From NCBI RefSeq assembly GCF_005503145.1, contig NZ_SCNV01000035.1, positions 1-64,000 of the forward strand: 64,000 nt of DNA. The letters are read 5' to 3'. The position numbers were made by a program, and so were the translations under genes. The notes below the pieces were generated by a model, which saw nothing but the letters and a program-made list of their open reading frames with translations, had not been told where the DNA came from and did not search any database. Below, in pieces: positions 24,057-33,962 of this stretch (position 1 is the first letter of the stretch; each line of letters starts with the position of its first letter). This DNA comes from Burkholderia sp. 4M9327F10. Its GTDB lineage: Bacteria; Pseudomonadota; Gammaproteobacteria; Burkholderiales; Burkholderiaceae.

Positions 24057-27000
24057 TCAGGGCGTGCGCACCACCGTGAGCATGGCGCCGCCCGGCGAGC
24101 GAGCCTGAATCCGGCGATCGTACATCGACTCGCCGAACGCCGGCGGGACGAGGAACTTGCCGGCATTGCTGGCCTTGATGCGATACACGAACTCCTTGAC
24201 GTCCTTCGTCGCAGTTCCGTAGATCACGACGCGATCTTCGCGGATATCGGCGTACTCGGGCTGCCAGGTCGAACTCGCGAGGCCGATCGGCGAGTGCCAC
24301 GGTGCGGGTTGCGCATCGCTTGCGTCGCTATCGCCGCTCTGGTTGGCCTGGTCGCCTTGATCCCCCTGGCCGCTCTGGCCATTATTGCTATCGTCGGACT
24401 GGCTCGGAGCCGGCGGCGGTTCGATCACCGGCTCGAAGCCGCCTGGCAGCAGATCGACAATTGCTACGTTGTCCACGCCATCGTCGCTGGTGGCGCGAAT
24501 TTTCACGTGGACCTCGATCTCCTCGCCGAGCGTGATCTTGTCGAGCGGTTTGCCGTCGGTGTCGGTGTAGTCGCGCACGATCTCGAGACCATTCTTGATC
24601 GCCTTGTCCGGCACGCCGCGGTCGTAACCCGTCTGGCTGGTCACGCGCCACGCCGGCAGGCTGCTGCCGTTGACGAAGCGCAGCCGCGTCGCCGCCGCAC
24701 TCCAGCTACCCGACTGCAACAGGTTGCCCTGCAGCGTCGAAATCACCTTGGTGCTGCCGTCCGCGTGCACTTCGTCGATTGCCAGCTTGTCCACGCCAAC
24801 CGAGTTCGTGGTCGCGTAAGCGTCGAGCGCGAGCACGGTCATGGCCGACGACAACGTGTTGAACTCGTTACGCGCCAGCGGTCCCGCAATGTTCTCCATC
24901 ACCTGTGGCGACAGCGCCTTGGCCCGCTCGGGGAAGTACTTCGACAACAGGTAGAGCACGCTCGCATCGCGGGTCAGCGGATCGGTGTAGTAGCCGTAAT
25001 CGAAGCTCGCGGCGTCCTGCTTGCCTTCAAGTTCGCGCTGCGGCCCGGCGATCAGCGCGTTGGCCTCCTTGTCCTGCTTGAGCAGTTCATAGGAAGCGGC
25101 CAGCCATGCCGCCGCGAGGTCGTTCTTCCAGTCGTTCGGGAACGCCTCCTGCAAACGCTTTTGCACCGCGGCGAGATCGTTGGTCGTCACATTTCCCTGG
25201 CGCGTCAGCAAATACACCGCATAGGCGCGCTGACGCAGCAGATCGAGCGTATCGATGCTGTCGTCGCTTGCGAGCTGGTGCAGATACTGGTTGCCTGCGT
25301 CGAGCATGTCGTTCGGCACCGCTACGCCCCGGTCGCGCGCTTCCAGCAGGAAATGCATCGCGTATGCCGAGACGAACGGCTCCGCATCCGGCGTCGCGGA
25401 CCACAGACCAAAGCCACCCTGGCTGTTCTGCCGCGAGCGCAGCACGTCGAGCATTTGCGCCAACGCCTGGTCATTGGTCTGCTGCGGATCGCCATTGGCG
25501 GGCTGCAGGACATGCGTGAGCGCCGGCACCGACGGCCACTTCGAGGCCACAAGGCGTGGCATGGCCGAACTGACGATCTGCTCGCTGCAGTAGTTCTGCA
25601 CGTTGACAAGCCAGGACGTCAAGCCCTGCGACAGCACCACCGGCACCGTCGAAATGCTCGCATCGCGAGAAGCGTACGCGTCGTACATCTTGCGCAAGCC
25701 CGACAGATCCGTGTTGCTGTTCGCACCGACGCGGGCGATGTCAACCTGGGCGCGATACGCCGACGCGGGTCGCACGGAGAGGTCGAGGCTCTGCGTCGCC
25801 GACTTGCCGCCATAGCGGGCACTGAAGCTCAGATTGCCCGAGCCTAGCGTTTCGGTTGCCTTGACGCGGAAGATCGCCACGCCCTCGTGCATCGGCGCGA
25901 GATTCAGACTCTGCGATGCATTGCCGAGCACCTGAAGCTGCGGACCGGTCTTCAGCGCCACCGTCACCGGCACGGGCTTGTCGCCGAGACCCGTGAGGTT
26001 GTTGGCAACGCCCACGCTAACCTCGGCCTCGTCGCCGGGGGCAAGCGTGGTGGGCACGTTCGGCGACAACACGAAGTCGCCGCGCACCGTGGTAGCCGCT
26101 TCGACGGTACCCACCAGATCCGGCGACACCGAAACCGCCATCACCCGCAGCTTGCCGTTGAAGTAGTCGGGCACGGTATAGCTCACGTCCTTCTCGCCAT
26201 CCACGTCGACAATGCCGGACCAGTACACCACCGGCTTGTCGCGTTTGCGCTTGAACGGATTGAGCTGGCTGCCGATCGCGTCATCCGCATCGCCGCCGGG
26301 CGCCGCCATGGCCATCAGCTTCTCGAAGTCCGGCAGGATCAGATCGAGAATCTGCGAGGTGCCCACTTCGAGCATGCGCTTACGGAAGAAGAACTTCAGC
26401 GGATCGCCCAGCTTGTAGCGGCCAACCTGCAGGATGCCTTCGTCCACGGCGAACACCACGGCCTTGGTCGGGTGCCCCGCATGCAGTTTGAACGTGACCG
26501 TCTGCCCCGGCTTGACGAGCGCCGGTGCGTCGAGCGTCAACGGATTGCGGCGCGCGTCCATGTTCACCGAGAACGGCACGACGCCGTAGCTCAGCGGGCT
26601 CATGAAAATCTCGTCCGACGACGGATCGCGGATGTACTGCACGTTGATATAGCCGTTGCCCTCAAAGCCCGGCGGCACGGTGATGTGCTGCACGGAACTG
26701 GTGGTGTCGGCATGGAACCAGGCATGTGCGTAGACCTTGTCGCGCTCGATCGTGATCAGGCCGCTGCCCGCATAAGGCGCGCGAATCGCGATCTCCACCG
26801 GCTCGCCCTGGGCGTAATCGTGCTTGCTCAGGTTGATCTGCAACTCCGCATTGCGGTCCAGCGAGCGCGACACATTGGCGTCTCCCGCCACCGAATACTC
26901 GACCCGGTTCACTTCGGTTCGATCGGCACTCCGAATGATGAGCGCGTAGTTACCCGGCTTGTCGGTCGGCAGCGTGTAGTCCAGACCGGCCGCCGGGATG

Positions 27001-30000
27001 GTCAGCGGATTCTCGCTGACCGGCACTTCCTTCAGGCGCGAGTCGTACTTGTAGACACCCGAATCCTGCTTGGTCAGCACCGAGACATAGCGCCGCTCCA
27101 CCAGTTGCGCCTTCAGGTCCTTCAGATCGATCGACTTGGCCTGCGGATTGATGGCAACGAGGCGCACGGTCCGCGGACTGCCGCGCTTCACGTAGTCCAG
27201 ATCGTCCACCGACTTGTAGCCCACCAGCCAGTCGTCACTAGAAACCAGCGTCTGCGCATTCGCCGCCACGCTGCGGCCGCCCTCGGCCTCATACGCCTTG
27301 GTCAGGAAATAGAGCTGATAGGTCGCATCGGCGTATTTCTTGAGGTCGAGGTCGAACTCGGCATGCCCCTTGTCGTCGGTCTTGCCGTCCTGCAGATTGG
27401 TCGTGTAACCCTCCTTCGCGCGCCGCACGTCGAAGAAGTGATAGTCCTGCCAACTGCGGAATTCCGGCCATACCGGGCGCAGCGTCAAGGATGCCTCCAC
27501 GCGCCGGTCGGCCGCGGGCGTGCCGAACAGATTCTGCGCGTCGACCAGGCCCTTCAGTTGATCGGGCTTGACCCAACCCTCGGCCACCTGCTGCGAAAGC
27601 CTGGCCTCCACCTTCATGCGGTCCGGCAAGAACTCCTTCACCTGCACGGTGGTCGAGCCGATCGGCGCATCCGTCTTGCCGTTCTTGACGATATAGAGGT
27701 TCACCGTCCACGTGCCGGTAGGCGCCGTTTCCGAAGGCGTGTACGAGAGCTCGCTAAAGCCGGAGTCGTCGACGGCAATCGGCATGCGTTTGGCCGTCAT
27801 GCCGCGCGGATCGACGATTTCCGCCTGCAGCGGCACGCCGGAGGGGCTATGCGCCCAGCTCGCCGCCCGCACGATCAGGCCGATATGGAACAGATCGCCC
27901 GGCCGGTAGATGCCGCGATCCGAGAACAGATACGCGGACAACTGGCCTTCACGGGTCGGGTTGCGCTCGCCGCCCACGTCGAAGCGCGAGAAGTCGAGCT
28001 GGCGATCCTGGCCGCCCACCGGCAGGAACGAAAGATCCTCGTCCTTCTTCACGACGTACAGCATCGGCTTCTTCTCGTGGTCCAGTCCCTTGAAGGTCGG
28101 GAAGTGCACCACGCCGTCGGCCGTCGTATCCTGGGTGTAAAGCGTCTGCCCGTTCAACGCCAGCACCGACACGGTTGCGCCGCCAACCGGCTGGCCGGTA
28201 TGGATCGACTGCACGAACACGTCCTGGCTGCCATCGAGCGCACGCTTGACCAGCATGCCCAGGTCCGTGACCACGATCATGCGCGTGTCGGTCGGCGACT
28301 GGTCGTCGCTGCTGCTGTCGCTGTTGTCACCACTGTTGTCATCGCCGTTGCTGTCGCCCGAGTTGTCGCTAGCGCGGGCGTCGCCGCCCGACCCCTGATC
28401 CTTCGCCTGCGCGGCCTTATCGGCCTTTTTCTTCTCCGCGACCGGATCGTAGGCCGACAGATGCAACAGGAACACGCCGCGCTTGCCGTCCTTCAGATAT
28501 TGACCGAGATCCACGCCCTCGTAATGCGCCTGGCCGGGCCCCGCCTTCGGAAACACGCGCTTCTGCTCGAAGCGCTCAACGATGTGATCTTCGCTGAAGT
28601 TATAACCGAGCTCAGGCTGCGTATAGCTGCCCTGATTGAAGCTCACCAGATGCTGCAACTGGTCCGGCAACACGCGCCCGATTTCCAGTTGCATGCCGGG
28701 CAGGTTGCGCGACACGACCGAGATCCGCTTGCTGCCGCTCAACGACAGCAGCGAGCCGTCCGCCATGAAGTGCAGCAGCTTCGGATAGTCGGGTACGGTG
28801 AAAGTCTGAACCGAGGGCTTGCCGAGCATGTAGCCGCCAAACGACTTCAATCCAGGGGCAATCCGCACATAGACGCGTTGGCCCGGCTCCGCATGGAATT
28901 TGAAGCTTTGCAGTTCGGCGAATTCGTTTTCGGTAGGCACCAGTTCGAGCGCGAGCGGTTGCGATTTCTTCAGCACACCCTCGCTCACGTCGGCACTGTC
29001 CCACTCATACGGCGGATCATCGTCTTTCTGATCGACGCCTTCCTTGCGCTTGGGCAGCACCCAGGCCTTGATCAGGCCGTTCAGGTCGCTGCCGCGCACC
29101 GCGCCGCTGATTTCGGTGACGAGCACCTGTTCGGGTTCATAGCGGTCGTTATCGACCAGCGTCGGACTCACGCTCTTCACTTCGAGGCTATACAGACCCG
29201 GCACCCGCACCACCGATGTCAACGGGTCCTTGGTGCCCGCGCCGCCGCGCGAGCTGCGCACGCCGCTATCGAGCGTCAGTTGCACGGCCCCGTCGTCGCG
29301 CGGCAAATCGAGCGGCTGCGAGTGGACCCACGCGTTCAGCTTGGGGGCGTCGTAGGTGACCGTGAATTTGAGCGGTGTATTGAACTTGCCGTCGCTGCCT
29401 GCCAGCGCCAGCGAGATGCGTTTTTCGAATTGCGCCGTATCGACCGGGTAGTTGAAGCTCACCGGCATGATGGTTTTCTTCGCCGTCGCGTTCTGCGGGT
29501 CCTGATAGAACTCGGCATTGCCGGCCTTGGCGGTAAACGGCGCGAGGTCGAAGGCCAGATGATCGTCTGCCATCAGCACGTGCGGGGCGAAGGTTTGCTT
29601 GATATCGAAGTCCACCTCGACATGCGCGCCCACCGGCCAGTCGGCGGCGGGCACGAAGCGCAGCGTGTGATCGTCCGCCCAGCTCCACTCGCCTTTGAGC
29701 GCCGGCTTCATGGTGATGCCTTTGGTGACCGTCTTGCCGACCAGCTCGATGGGCGCGGCCGAGCGCGAGAAGTCCACTTCCAGCGGATGAATCGTGATCT
29801 TCGGACTGCCGTCCGCCTGCACATAGTCCGTGACGGCGGGCACCTTGGCCTGGAAGGTGATGCGTTCCGGCTCAACGGGCTTCGGGCGATTTACATACCA
29901 GTGCCAGCCGCCCCACGCTGCCGCGGCCAGCACGGCGGCGCCGAGCACACCGCCGGCAAAGTGCCGGGGGCGGCGGCGGATCGCCGCGCCCAACGCCGGC

Positions 30001-30122
30001 GCCCATGCCGGGGCCGACCATGAGACGCTGCCGAAGACCGGCCGCAAGACCATCACGATGAGGCGCAACAGGCCGCGCAGCAAACGCAGCGGCAGGACGA
30101 ATAGAAATCGCAGAATATCCAT
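24057..30122 (-). CDS. Bacterial alpha-2-macroglobulin (thioester type)
   Basis: A 2021-residue protein, close to the length of large bacterial macroglobulins. One transmembrane segment near residues 57-75 anchors it to the inner membrane. A series of MG-type beta domains follows, then the thioester motif CSEQ near residue 1512 inside an alpha/alpha barrel-like region (bait-and-trap domain). Such proteins are thought to trap invading proteases in the periplasm while PBP1C repairs the wall. A low-complexity Asp/Ser/Asn stretch lies near residues 575-620 and a Gln/Gly/Asp-rich one near 1890-1930. ATG 30122 follows GGGAAGGGGAAGC. A 1378-codon frame antisense to it is a shadow. Confidence 0.9.
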   Translation of the reverse strand: MDILRFLFVLPLRLLRGLLRLIVMVLRPVFGSVSWSAPAWAPALGAAIRRRPRHFAGGVLGAAVLAAAAWGGWHWYVNRPKPVEPERITFQAKVPAVTDYVQADGSPKITIHPLEVDFSRSAAPIELVGKTVTKGITMKPALKGEWSWADDHTLRFVPAADWPVGAHVEVDFDIKQTFAPHVLMADDHLAFDLAPFTAKAGNAEFYQDPQNATAKKTIMPVSFNYPVDTAQFEKRISLALAGSDGKFNTPLKFTVTYDAPKLNAWVHSQPLDLPRDDGAVQLTLDSGVRSSRGGAGTKDPLTSVVRVPGLYSLEVKSVSPTLVDNDRYEPEQVLVTEISGAVRGSDLNGLIKAWVLPKRKEGVDQKDDDPPYEWDSADVSEGVLKKSQPLALELVPTENEFAELQSFKFHAEPGQRVYVRIAPGLKSFGGYMLGKPSVQTFTVPDYPKLLHFMADGSLLSLSGSKRISVVSRNLPGMQLEIGRVLPDQLQHLVSFNQGSYTQPELGYNFSEDHIVERFEQKRVFPKAGPGQAHYEGVDLGQYLKDGKRGVFLLHLSAYDPVAEKKKADKAAQAKDQGSGGDARASDNSGDSNGDDNSGDNSDSSSDDQSPTDTRMIVVTDLGMLVKRALDGSQDVFVQSIHTGQPVGGATVSVLALNGQTLYTQDTTADGVVHFPTFKGLDHEKKPMLYVVKKDEDLSFLPVGGQDRQLDFSRFDVGGERNPTREGQLSAYLFSDRGIYRPGDLFHIGLIVRAASWAHSPSGVPLQAEIVDPRGMTAKRMPIAVDDSGFSELSYTPSETAPTGTWTVNLYIVKNGKTDAPIGSTTVQVKEFLPDRMKVEARLSQQVAEGWVKPDQLKGLVDAQNLFGTPAADRRVEASLTLRPVWPEFRSWQDYHFFDVRRAKEGYTTNLQDGKTDDKGHAEFDLDLKKYADATYQLYFLTKAYEAEGGRSVAANAQTLVSSDDWLVGYKSVDDLDYVKRGSPRTVRLVAINPQAKSIDLKDLKAQLVERRYVSVLTKQDSGVYKYDSRLKEVPVSENPLTIPAAGLDYTLPTDKPGNYALIIRSADRTEVNRVEYSVAGDANVSRSLDRNAELQINLSKHDYAQGEPVEIAIRAPYAGSGLITIERDKVYAHAWFHADTTSSVQHITVPPGFEGNGYINVQYIRDPSSDEIFMSPLSYGVVPFSVNMDARRNPLTLDAPALVKPGQTVTFKLHAGHPTKAVVFAVDEGILQVGRYKLGDPLKFFFRKRMLEVGTSQILDLILPDFEKLMAMAAPGGDADDAIGSQLNPFKRKRDKPVVYWSGIVDVDGEKDVSYTVPDYFNGKLRVMAVSVSPDLVGTVEAATTVRGDFVLSPNVPTTLAPGDEAEVSVGVANNLTGLGDKPVPVTVALKTGPQLQVLGNASQSLNLAPMHEGVAIFRVKATETLGSGNLSFSARYGGKSATQSLDLSVRPASAYRAQVDIARVGANSNTDLSGLRKMYDAYASRDASISTVPVVLSQGLTSWLVNVQNYCSEQIVSSAMPRLVASKWPSVPALTHVLQPANGDPQQTNDQALAQMLDVLRSRQNSQGGFGLWSATPDAEPFVSAYAMHFLLEARDRGVAVPNDMLDAGNQYLHQLASDDSIDTLDLLRQRAYAVYLLTRQGNVTTNDLAAVQKRLQEAFPNDWKNDLAAAWLAASYELLKQDKEANALIAGPQRELEGKQDAASFDYGYYTDPLTRDASVLYLLSKYFPERAKALSPQVMENIAGPLARNEFNTLSSAMTVLALDAYATTNSVGVDKLAIDEVHADGSTKVISTLQGNLLQSGSWSAAATRLRFVNGSSLPAWRVTSQTGYDRGVPDKAIKNGLEIVRDYTDTDGKPLDKITLGEEIEVHVKIRATSDDGVDNVAIVDLLPGGFEPVIEPPPAPSQSDDSNNGQSGQGDQGDQANQSGDSDASDAQPAPWHSPIGLASSTWQPEYADIREDRVVIYGTATKDVKEFVYRIKASNAGKFLVPPAFGESMYDRRIQARSPGGAMLTVVRTP

Positions 30123-30250
30123 GCTTCCCCTTCCCAGGATAAGCATGCGAGCTCTTATCCCCGTTTCTTTTTTGCTCTTGCTATTACGGTTGAATTTCTA
30201 CTCGTGTGGCCGGTGCGCGGCGCGGCGACACCCCGCACCGCTCAAACCGC

Positions 30251-30628
30251 TTATTCGCCCAGTTTCTCGTCCACGCAACCGGTGCTCGTGCATTCGCGTT
30301 CACGCTCGCGCAGGAAAGCAATGCGCTGCTGCGTCAGGTCCGTTGCGCACTGGAGATTAACGAAATAACCCTCGTCTTTTTCAAGGCTGCACTTGGCGTC
30401 GCGCTGGCTAAGCCACGCCAGTTGCCCATGCTTGAGCGTGGCCTGCTCCGCCGGTTGCAGCGCCTGCTTGACGCGATCGTATTGCTGGTTCAGATCGCGG
30501 TCGGCCTGAGCGAACTGGGTGCTCGAGCAATAGACCTGGTCAAATGCATTGCGGGGCTTGCCGCAGCCGGCCGCATAAGCCGTCATTGAAAAAGCAGCCA
30601 GCAGTAAAGGTAGGGCGATTTTTTTCAT
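30251..30628 (-). CDS. Small periplasmic LprI-like (DUF1311) protein
   Basis: A 125-residue protein with a signal peptide (KKIALPLLLAAFSMTAYA, cleavage after AYA) and four conserved Cys in the mature part. The segment ADRDLNQQYDRVKQAL and WLSQRDAKC match the lysozyme-inhibitor LprI/DUF1311 family, which protects peptidoglycan from lysozyme. That would suit its position just upstream of the macroglobulin and pbpC genes. ATG 30628 is preceded by AAAAGGA. Confidence in the family is good; inhibition itself is inferred. Confidence 0.75.
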   Translation of the reverse strand: MKKIALPLLLAAFSMTAYAAGCGKPRNAFDQVYCSSTQFAQADRDLNQQYDRVKQALQPAEQATLKHGQLAWLSQRDAKCSLEKDEGYFVNLQCATDLTQQRIAFLRERERECTSTGCVDEKLGE

Positions 30629-31070
30629 GCTCAATGCATCCTTTTAATTGAGGAGAAACTTTTTACTGTTACTTGGCCAGTTCCACGGGCAGCGGATAAT
30701 CCACGCCCGACGCAAGTTCAAACCCGCTCAGCCGAGCGCACTCGATCACTGACGAGTGCGAGTCAGGCATACCGGGTTGTGTCAATTCAGGAGCGTCCGC
30801 CGAGCGCTTGTCTCGCGCCGATAACGGTAGTCATCGCGCTGTGCTGCGGCAGCCATGCGCGCATGTGAATGCATGCGCGAGCACGAAAGGTAAACGCTTT
30901 TCCGCTTTCTGTGAACCCACCACGAGTAGTTAACGAGTGAGTAATGGATTTATGCAACCGTTTTACAATTTATGGCAAATTTCAAAACATCTTATTTGCT
31001 GAAGCGCGGCACGTATGATAGAACCATTGTCGCTAATGATTGTGACGATTGCCGAGTCCGGCCTGACCGA
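30629..31070. other. Divergent intergenic region with two perfect hairpins
   Basis: AT-richer DNA between the LprI-like gene and the desaturase operon. CGCACTCG (30737-30744) pairs with CGAGTGCG (30753-30760), and CGCGCATG (30858-30865) pairs with CATGCGCG (30872-30879) around a 6-nt loop, with outer GTGCT (30841-30845)/AGCAC (30880-30884) extending it. Neither has a T-run. As both flanking genes are transcribed away, these are unlikely to be terminators. A TATGAT at 31014 could be a -10 for the right-hand operon without a good -35. Confidence 0.45.
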
Positions 31071-32153
31071 ATGCGCCCGCACTACCTCCCGTCCAGCACT
31101 TCGCCGTTTTCATCCGAACTGCGCCGCGAAGTTGCCGCTTACCTCGCAAGCGAACTGGATCATCGCTTCGGCAACGCGCTGACCTGGCTCAAGGCGGGCA
31201 GCCTGCTGGCACTCGCCTGTGTGTTGTTCGTGACGTGCTTGCGTGCCGGCAACGCCGCCGCGTTTCTCGCCTCTTACATCGGCATGTTCCTGGCGGCCGT
31301 GATGCTTTCGGTCAATTCAATGCATGATGCATCGCATGGCGCGCTATCACGCTTCAGATGGCTGAACACACTGGTCATGCGAGCGGTCACGCTGCCGCTC
31401 GGCATCGAGCCGGCTTACTGGCAAGCGCGCCATGTGTTCTATCACCACGCTTATCCGAACATCGAGCATCACGATCTCGACACCGAGGCCAATATCTTTC
31501 TGCGGCAAACGCCGTTTCAGGCGTGGTATCCGCATTTCCGCTTCCAGCATTATTATTGGCCGGCCATTGCCGCCCTCTCGCTGCCCTATATCAACTGGAT
31601 CTACGACTGGTCGGATCGCCTCGGCAAAACACCGCTCGCGCAAGACCGGCTGCTACCCGGCTTGCGCGGCTGGGTCGTGTTCATCGCCTCGAAGCTGATT
31701 CACTTCGGCGTGTTCCTGTTGCTGCCGCTCGCACTACAGGGTCACACCGTCGGCTACGGTACGGTGTTCGCCGCCTATGTGGCGGGCCAAACCCTTGCTT
31801 CATGCATCCTCTTGATGCTGATCCTCGGCACGCATTGGGCAGAGACGCAGTTCTACCTGCTGCCCGGCAGCGGCCGCCTGCCGCACACCCGCGACGAGCA
31901 CGCTTTCCTGACCTGCTGCGACTGGGTCACACGGCCGGCTTTTATCGGCGCGTGGCTCGGCGGCCTCAATCACCACCTGACTCATCATCTGTTCCCTGGC
32001 TACGGCCACCGGCACTATGCTGCCATTGCGCGCATCGTGGAAAGACTTGCGCAGCAACATGGGTTGCCTTATCGGGCCATCGGATACGCTGAACTGCTTG
32101 CGAGCCAGCAGCGCTTCCTCAGACAGATGGGACAGCCGCCCGGAAATCCTTGA
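31071..32153 (+). CDS. Membrane fatty-acid desaturase
   Basis: About 360 residues with four or more transmembrane helices and the three histidine boxes of membrane di-iron desaturases: HDASH, HVFYHH and HHLTHH. It would insert a double bond into (or hydroxylate) a lipid acyl or isoprenoid chain. The frame is open to ATG 30972, but the intervening 33 codons are AT rich and unlike the rest; neither start has a clear ribosome site, so the start is uncertain. First gene of a seven-gene overlapping operon; substrate unknown. Confidence 0.8.
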   Translation: MRPHYLPSSTSPFSSELRREVAAYLASELDHRFGNALTWLKAGSLLALACVLFVTCLRAGNAAAFLASYIGMFLAAVMLSVNSMHDASHGALSRFRWLNTLVMRAVTLPLGIEPAYWQARHVFYHHAYPNIEHHDLDTEANIFLRQTPFQAWYPHFRFQHYYWPAIAALSLPYINWIYDWSDRLGKTPLAQDRLLPGLRGWVVFIASKLIHFGVFLLLPLALQGHTVGYGTVFAAYVAGQTLASCILLMLILGTHWAETQFYLLPGSGRLPHTRDEHAFLTCCDWVTRPAFIGAWLGGLNHHLTHHLFPGYGHRHYAAIARIVERLAQQHGLPYRAIGYAELLASQQRFLRQMGQPPGNP

Positions 32154-32164
32154 ATGAGTTCAAC

Positions 32165-33178
32165 ATGACCACCCTCGTCACGGGTGCAACCAGCGGACTA
32201 GGCCGCAACGCGGCCGCCTTTCTGGCACAGCGAGGTGACTCGGTGCGCGCCACCGGCCGCAATCGTGCGGAAGGCGAGGCGTTGCGCGCGCAAGGCATGG
32301 AGTTTGCCCCGCTCGATCTCGCCAGCGCCCGCGTCGCTGCCCTCCAGCCCCTGCTGCAAGACGTCGACACGGTCTGGCACTGCGCGGCGCTCTCGTCGCC
32401 ATGGGGCGCGTGGCGCGATTTTCATGCGGCCAATGTGCAGGCCACTTCGCACCTCGTGCAGGCGGCGGTTGCCAACGGCGTGCGCCGCTTCGTGCATATC
32501 TCGACACCTTCGCTCTATTTCGACTTCACGCACCGCCTCGATATCGACGAAAGCTTTCGCCCGGCGCGCTACGTCAACCACTATGCGAGCACCAAGGCCC
32601 AGGCCGAGGACGTGATTCGCGAAGCCGCCGGTACACATCCGAACACCACCTTCGTCATGCTGCGGCCACGTGCCATTTTCGGTCCACACGACCGCGTGCT
32701 GCTGCCGCGCATGCTGCGGCTGTTGCGCGAGCGCGGCGGCCAATTGCCGCTGCCGCGTGGCGGCGCCGCGAAGCTCGACCTGACCTATGCAGGCAACGTG
32801 GTGCACGCCATGCATCTGGCCACCACCTCCGCACAGGTCCGCTCAGGCGACGTCTTCAACATCACCAACGGCCAGCCGACTTCCCTGCGCGAGGTGCTCG
32901 ACGCCTTGCTGGCGCGGCTCGGCATCGCCTACCGCATCAAGAACGTGCCCTATCCGGTCCTGGACCTCGCCGCCCGCGCAATGCAGGGCTGGGCCTCGGT
33001 CAGTGGACGCGAACCGCTCCTGACGCGCTACAGCGTTGGCGCATTGAACTACGACATGACGCTCAGCACGCGCGCAGCGCAAGCGACGCTCGGCTACCAG
33101 CCGCTCTGGACGCTCGAGCAAAGCATCGAACAGACGGCCAACTGGATCAAGGCACATGGCGACAATTACGGTTTTTGA
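32165..33178 (+). CDS. NAD-dependent epimerase/3beta-hydroxysteroid dehydrogenase-like protein
   Basis: A 337-residue extended short-chain dehydrogenase with TGATSGLG at the very N-terminus and the catalytic YASTK-type motif (NHYASTKAQAED). It resembles the 3beta-HSD/OleD group that acts on hydroxy-lipids. ATG 32165 was preferred; a TTG at 32150 overlapping the desaturase stop is also possible. Its 3' end overlaps the next gene by 23 bases. Likely role: oxidation or reduction of an alcohol on the operon's lipid substrate (inference). Confidence 0.8.
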   Translation: MTTLVTGATSGLGRNAAAFLAQRGDSVRATGRNRAEGEALRAQGMEFAPLDLASARVAALQPLLQDVDTVWHCAALSSPWGAWRDFHAANVQATSHLVQAAVANGVRRFVHISTPSLYFDFTHRLDIDESFRPARYVNHYASTKAQAEDVIREAAGTHPNTTFVMLRPRAIFGPHDRVLLPRMLRLLRERGGQLPLPRGGAAKLDLTYAGNVVHAMHLATTSAQVRSGDVFNITNGQPTSLREVLDALLARLGIAYRIKNVPYPVLDLAARAMQGWASVSGREPLLTRYSVGALNYDMTLSTRAAQATLGYQPLWTLEQSIEQTANWIKAHGDNYGF

Positions 33179-33962
33179 AGCCGGCTATTGCACGCACATG
33201 GCGTGCATGGCGCTAAAAGGCGCGGGCTTCGCAACCTGCCAGTTTCCTTCACGCGCGTATCTGATCGAAACGGCGCGCGGACGGTGGCTATGGGATACCG
33301 GTTACGCGCAGCACTTCTATGACCACACGAAAAGCGGCCTGTTTTCGCTGTACCGGCGCGTCACACCCGTTTATTTCGAGTCGAAAGAAGCGGTGGCCAG
33401 TCAGTTGAAAGCGCACGGCATGCAGCCGCGCGACCTGACCGCGGTGATTCTGTCGCACTTCCACGGCGACCATGTTGCGGGTTTGCGCGATCTGCAAGGC
33501 GTGCCGACCTACCTGTCAGGCGCCGGCTGGAGCGCGACCCGCGTGTTGCGTGGCATCGGAGCACTGCGCAAGGGCTTCGTGCCGGGGCTGATTCCGCCCG
33601 ACTTCGAGTCATCCACCGTGTTTATCGAAAGCTTCGAGCGGGTTTCGCTGCCGGCTGAGCTTGCCCCGTTTCGCGAGGGCTTCGGGCTGCCGGGCGCGAA
33701 TTCGGAAGTAATCCTGATTGAGCTGCCCGGGCACGCCGCCGGCCACCTCGGCGCCTTCGTCAATACGGCCGAGGGCTGGGTACTGCTCGCGTCGGATGCG
33801 GCATGGTCGCCGAAGAGCTATCAGCAGCTGGTTGGGCCTTCGGTAATCGCTCACGCCATCATGGACAGTCCCGCTGAGTATCATCAAACCCTGCGAGACC
33901 TGAATGCGCTGCACAAAGGCGGCCGCGCGAAGATCTGCCTTACGCACGAAGGAGCATTGTAA
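33156..33962 (+). CDS. MBL-fold metallo-hydrolase
   Basis: A 268-residue metallo-beta-lactamase-fold protein. The metal site is visible as SHFHGDH (near 100-106), LPGHAAGH and SDAAW. Some members hydrolyse lactones or thioesters; the substrate here is unknown. No signal peptide, so cytoplasmic. It overlaps the epimerase gene by 23 bases and its TAA shares one base with the next ATG (TAATG), so it is translationally coupled to both neighbours. Confidence 0.82.
   Translation: MATITVFEAGYCTHMACMALKGAGFATCQFPSRAYLIETARGRWLWDTGYAQHFYDHTKSGLFSLYRRVTPVYFESKEAVASQLKAHGMQPRDLTAVILSHFHGDHVAGLRDLQGVPTYLSGAGWSATRVLRGIGALRKGFVPGLIPPDFESSTVFIESFERVSLPAELAPFREGFGLPGANSEVILIELPGHAAGHLGAFVNTAEGWVLLASDAAWSPKSYQQLVGPSVIAHAIMDSPAEYHQTLRDLNALHKGGRAKICLTHEGAL

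Noticed and set aside
24042..25847. 601-codon plus-strand frame
   Set aside because: Same reason: antisense to the 3' third of the macroglobulin gene, with an Arg/Leu/His-rich nonsense composition.
25887..30023. 1378-codon open frame on the plus strand opposite the macroglobulin gene
   Set aside because: It is the antisense shadow of a high-GC gene: rich in Arg, His and Val, no ribosome site and no domain; the minus strand has a full alpha-2-macroglobulin with a thioester motif.
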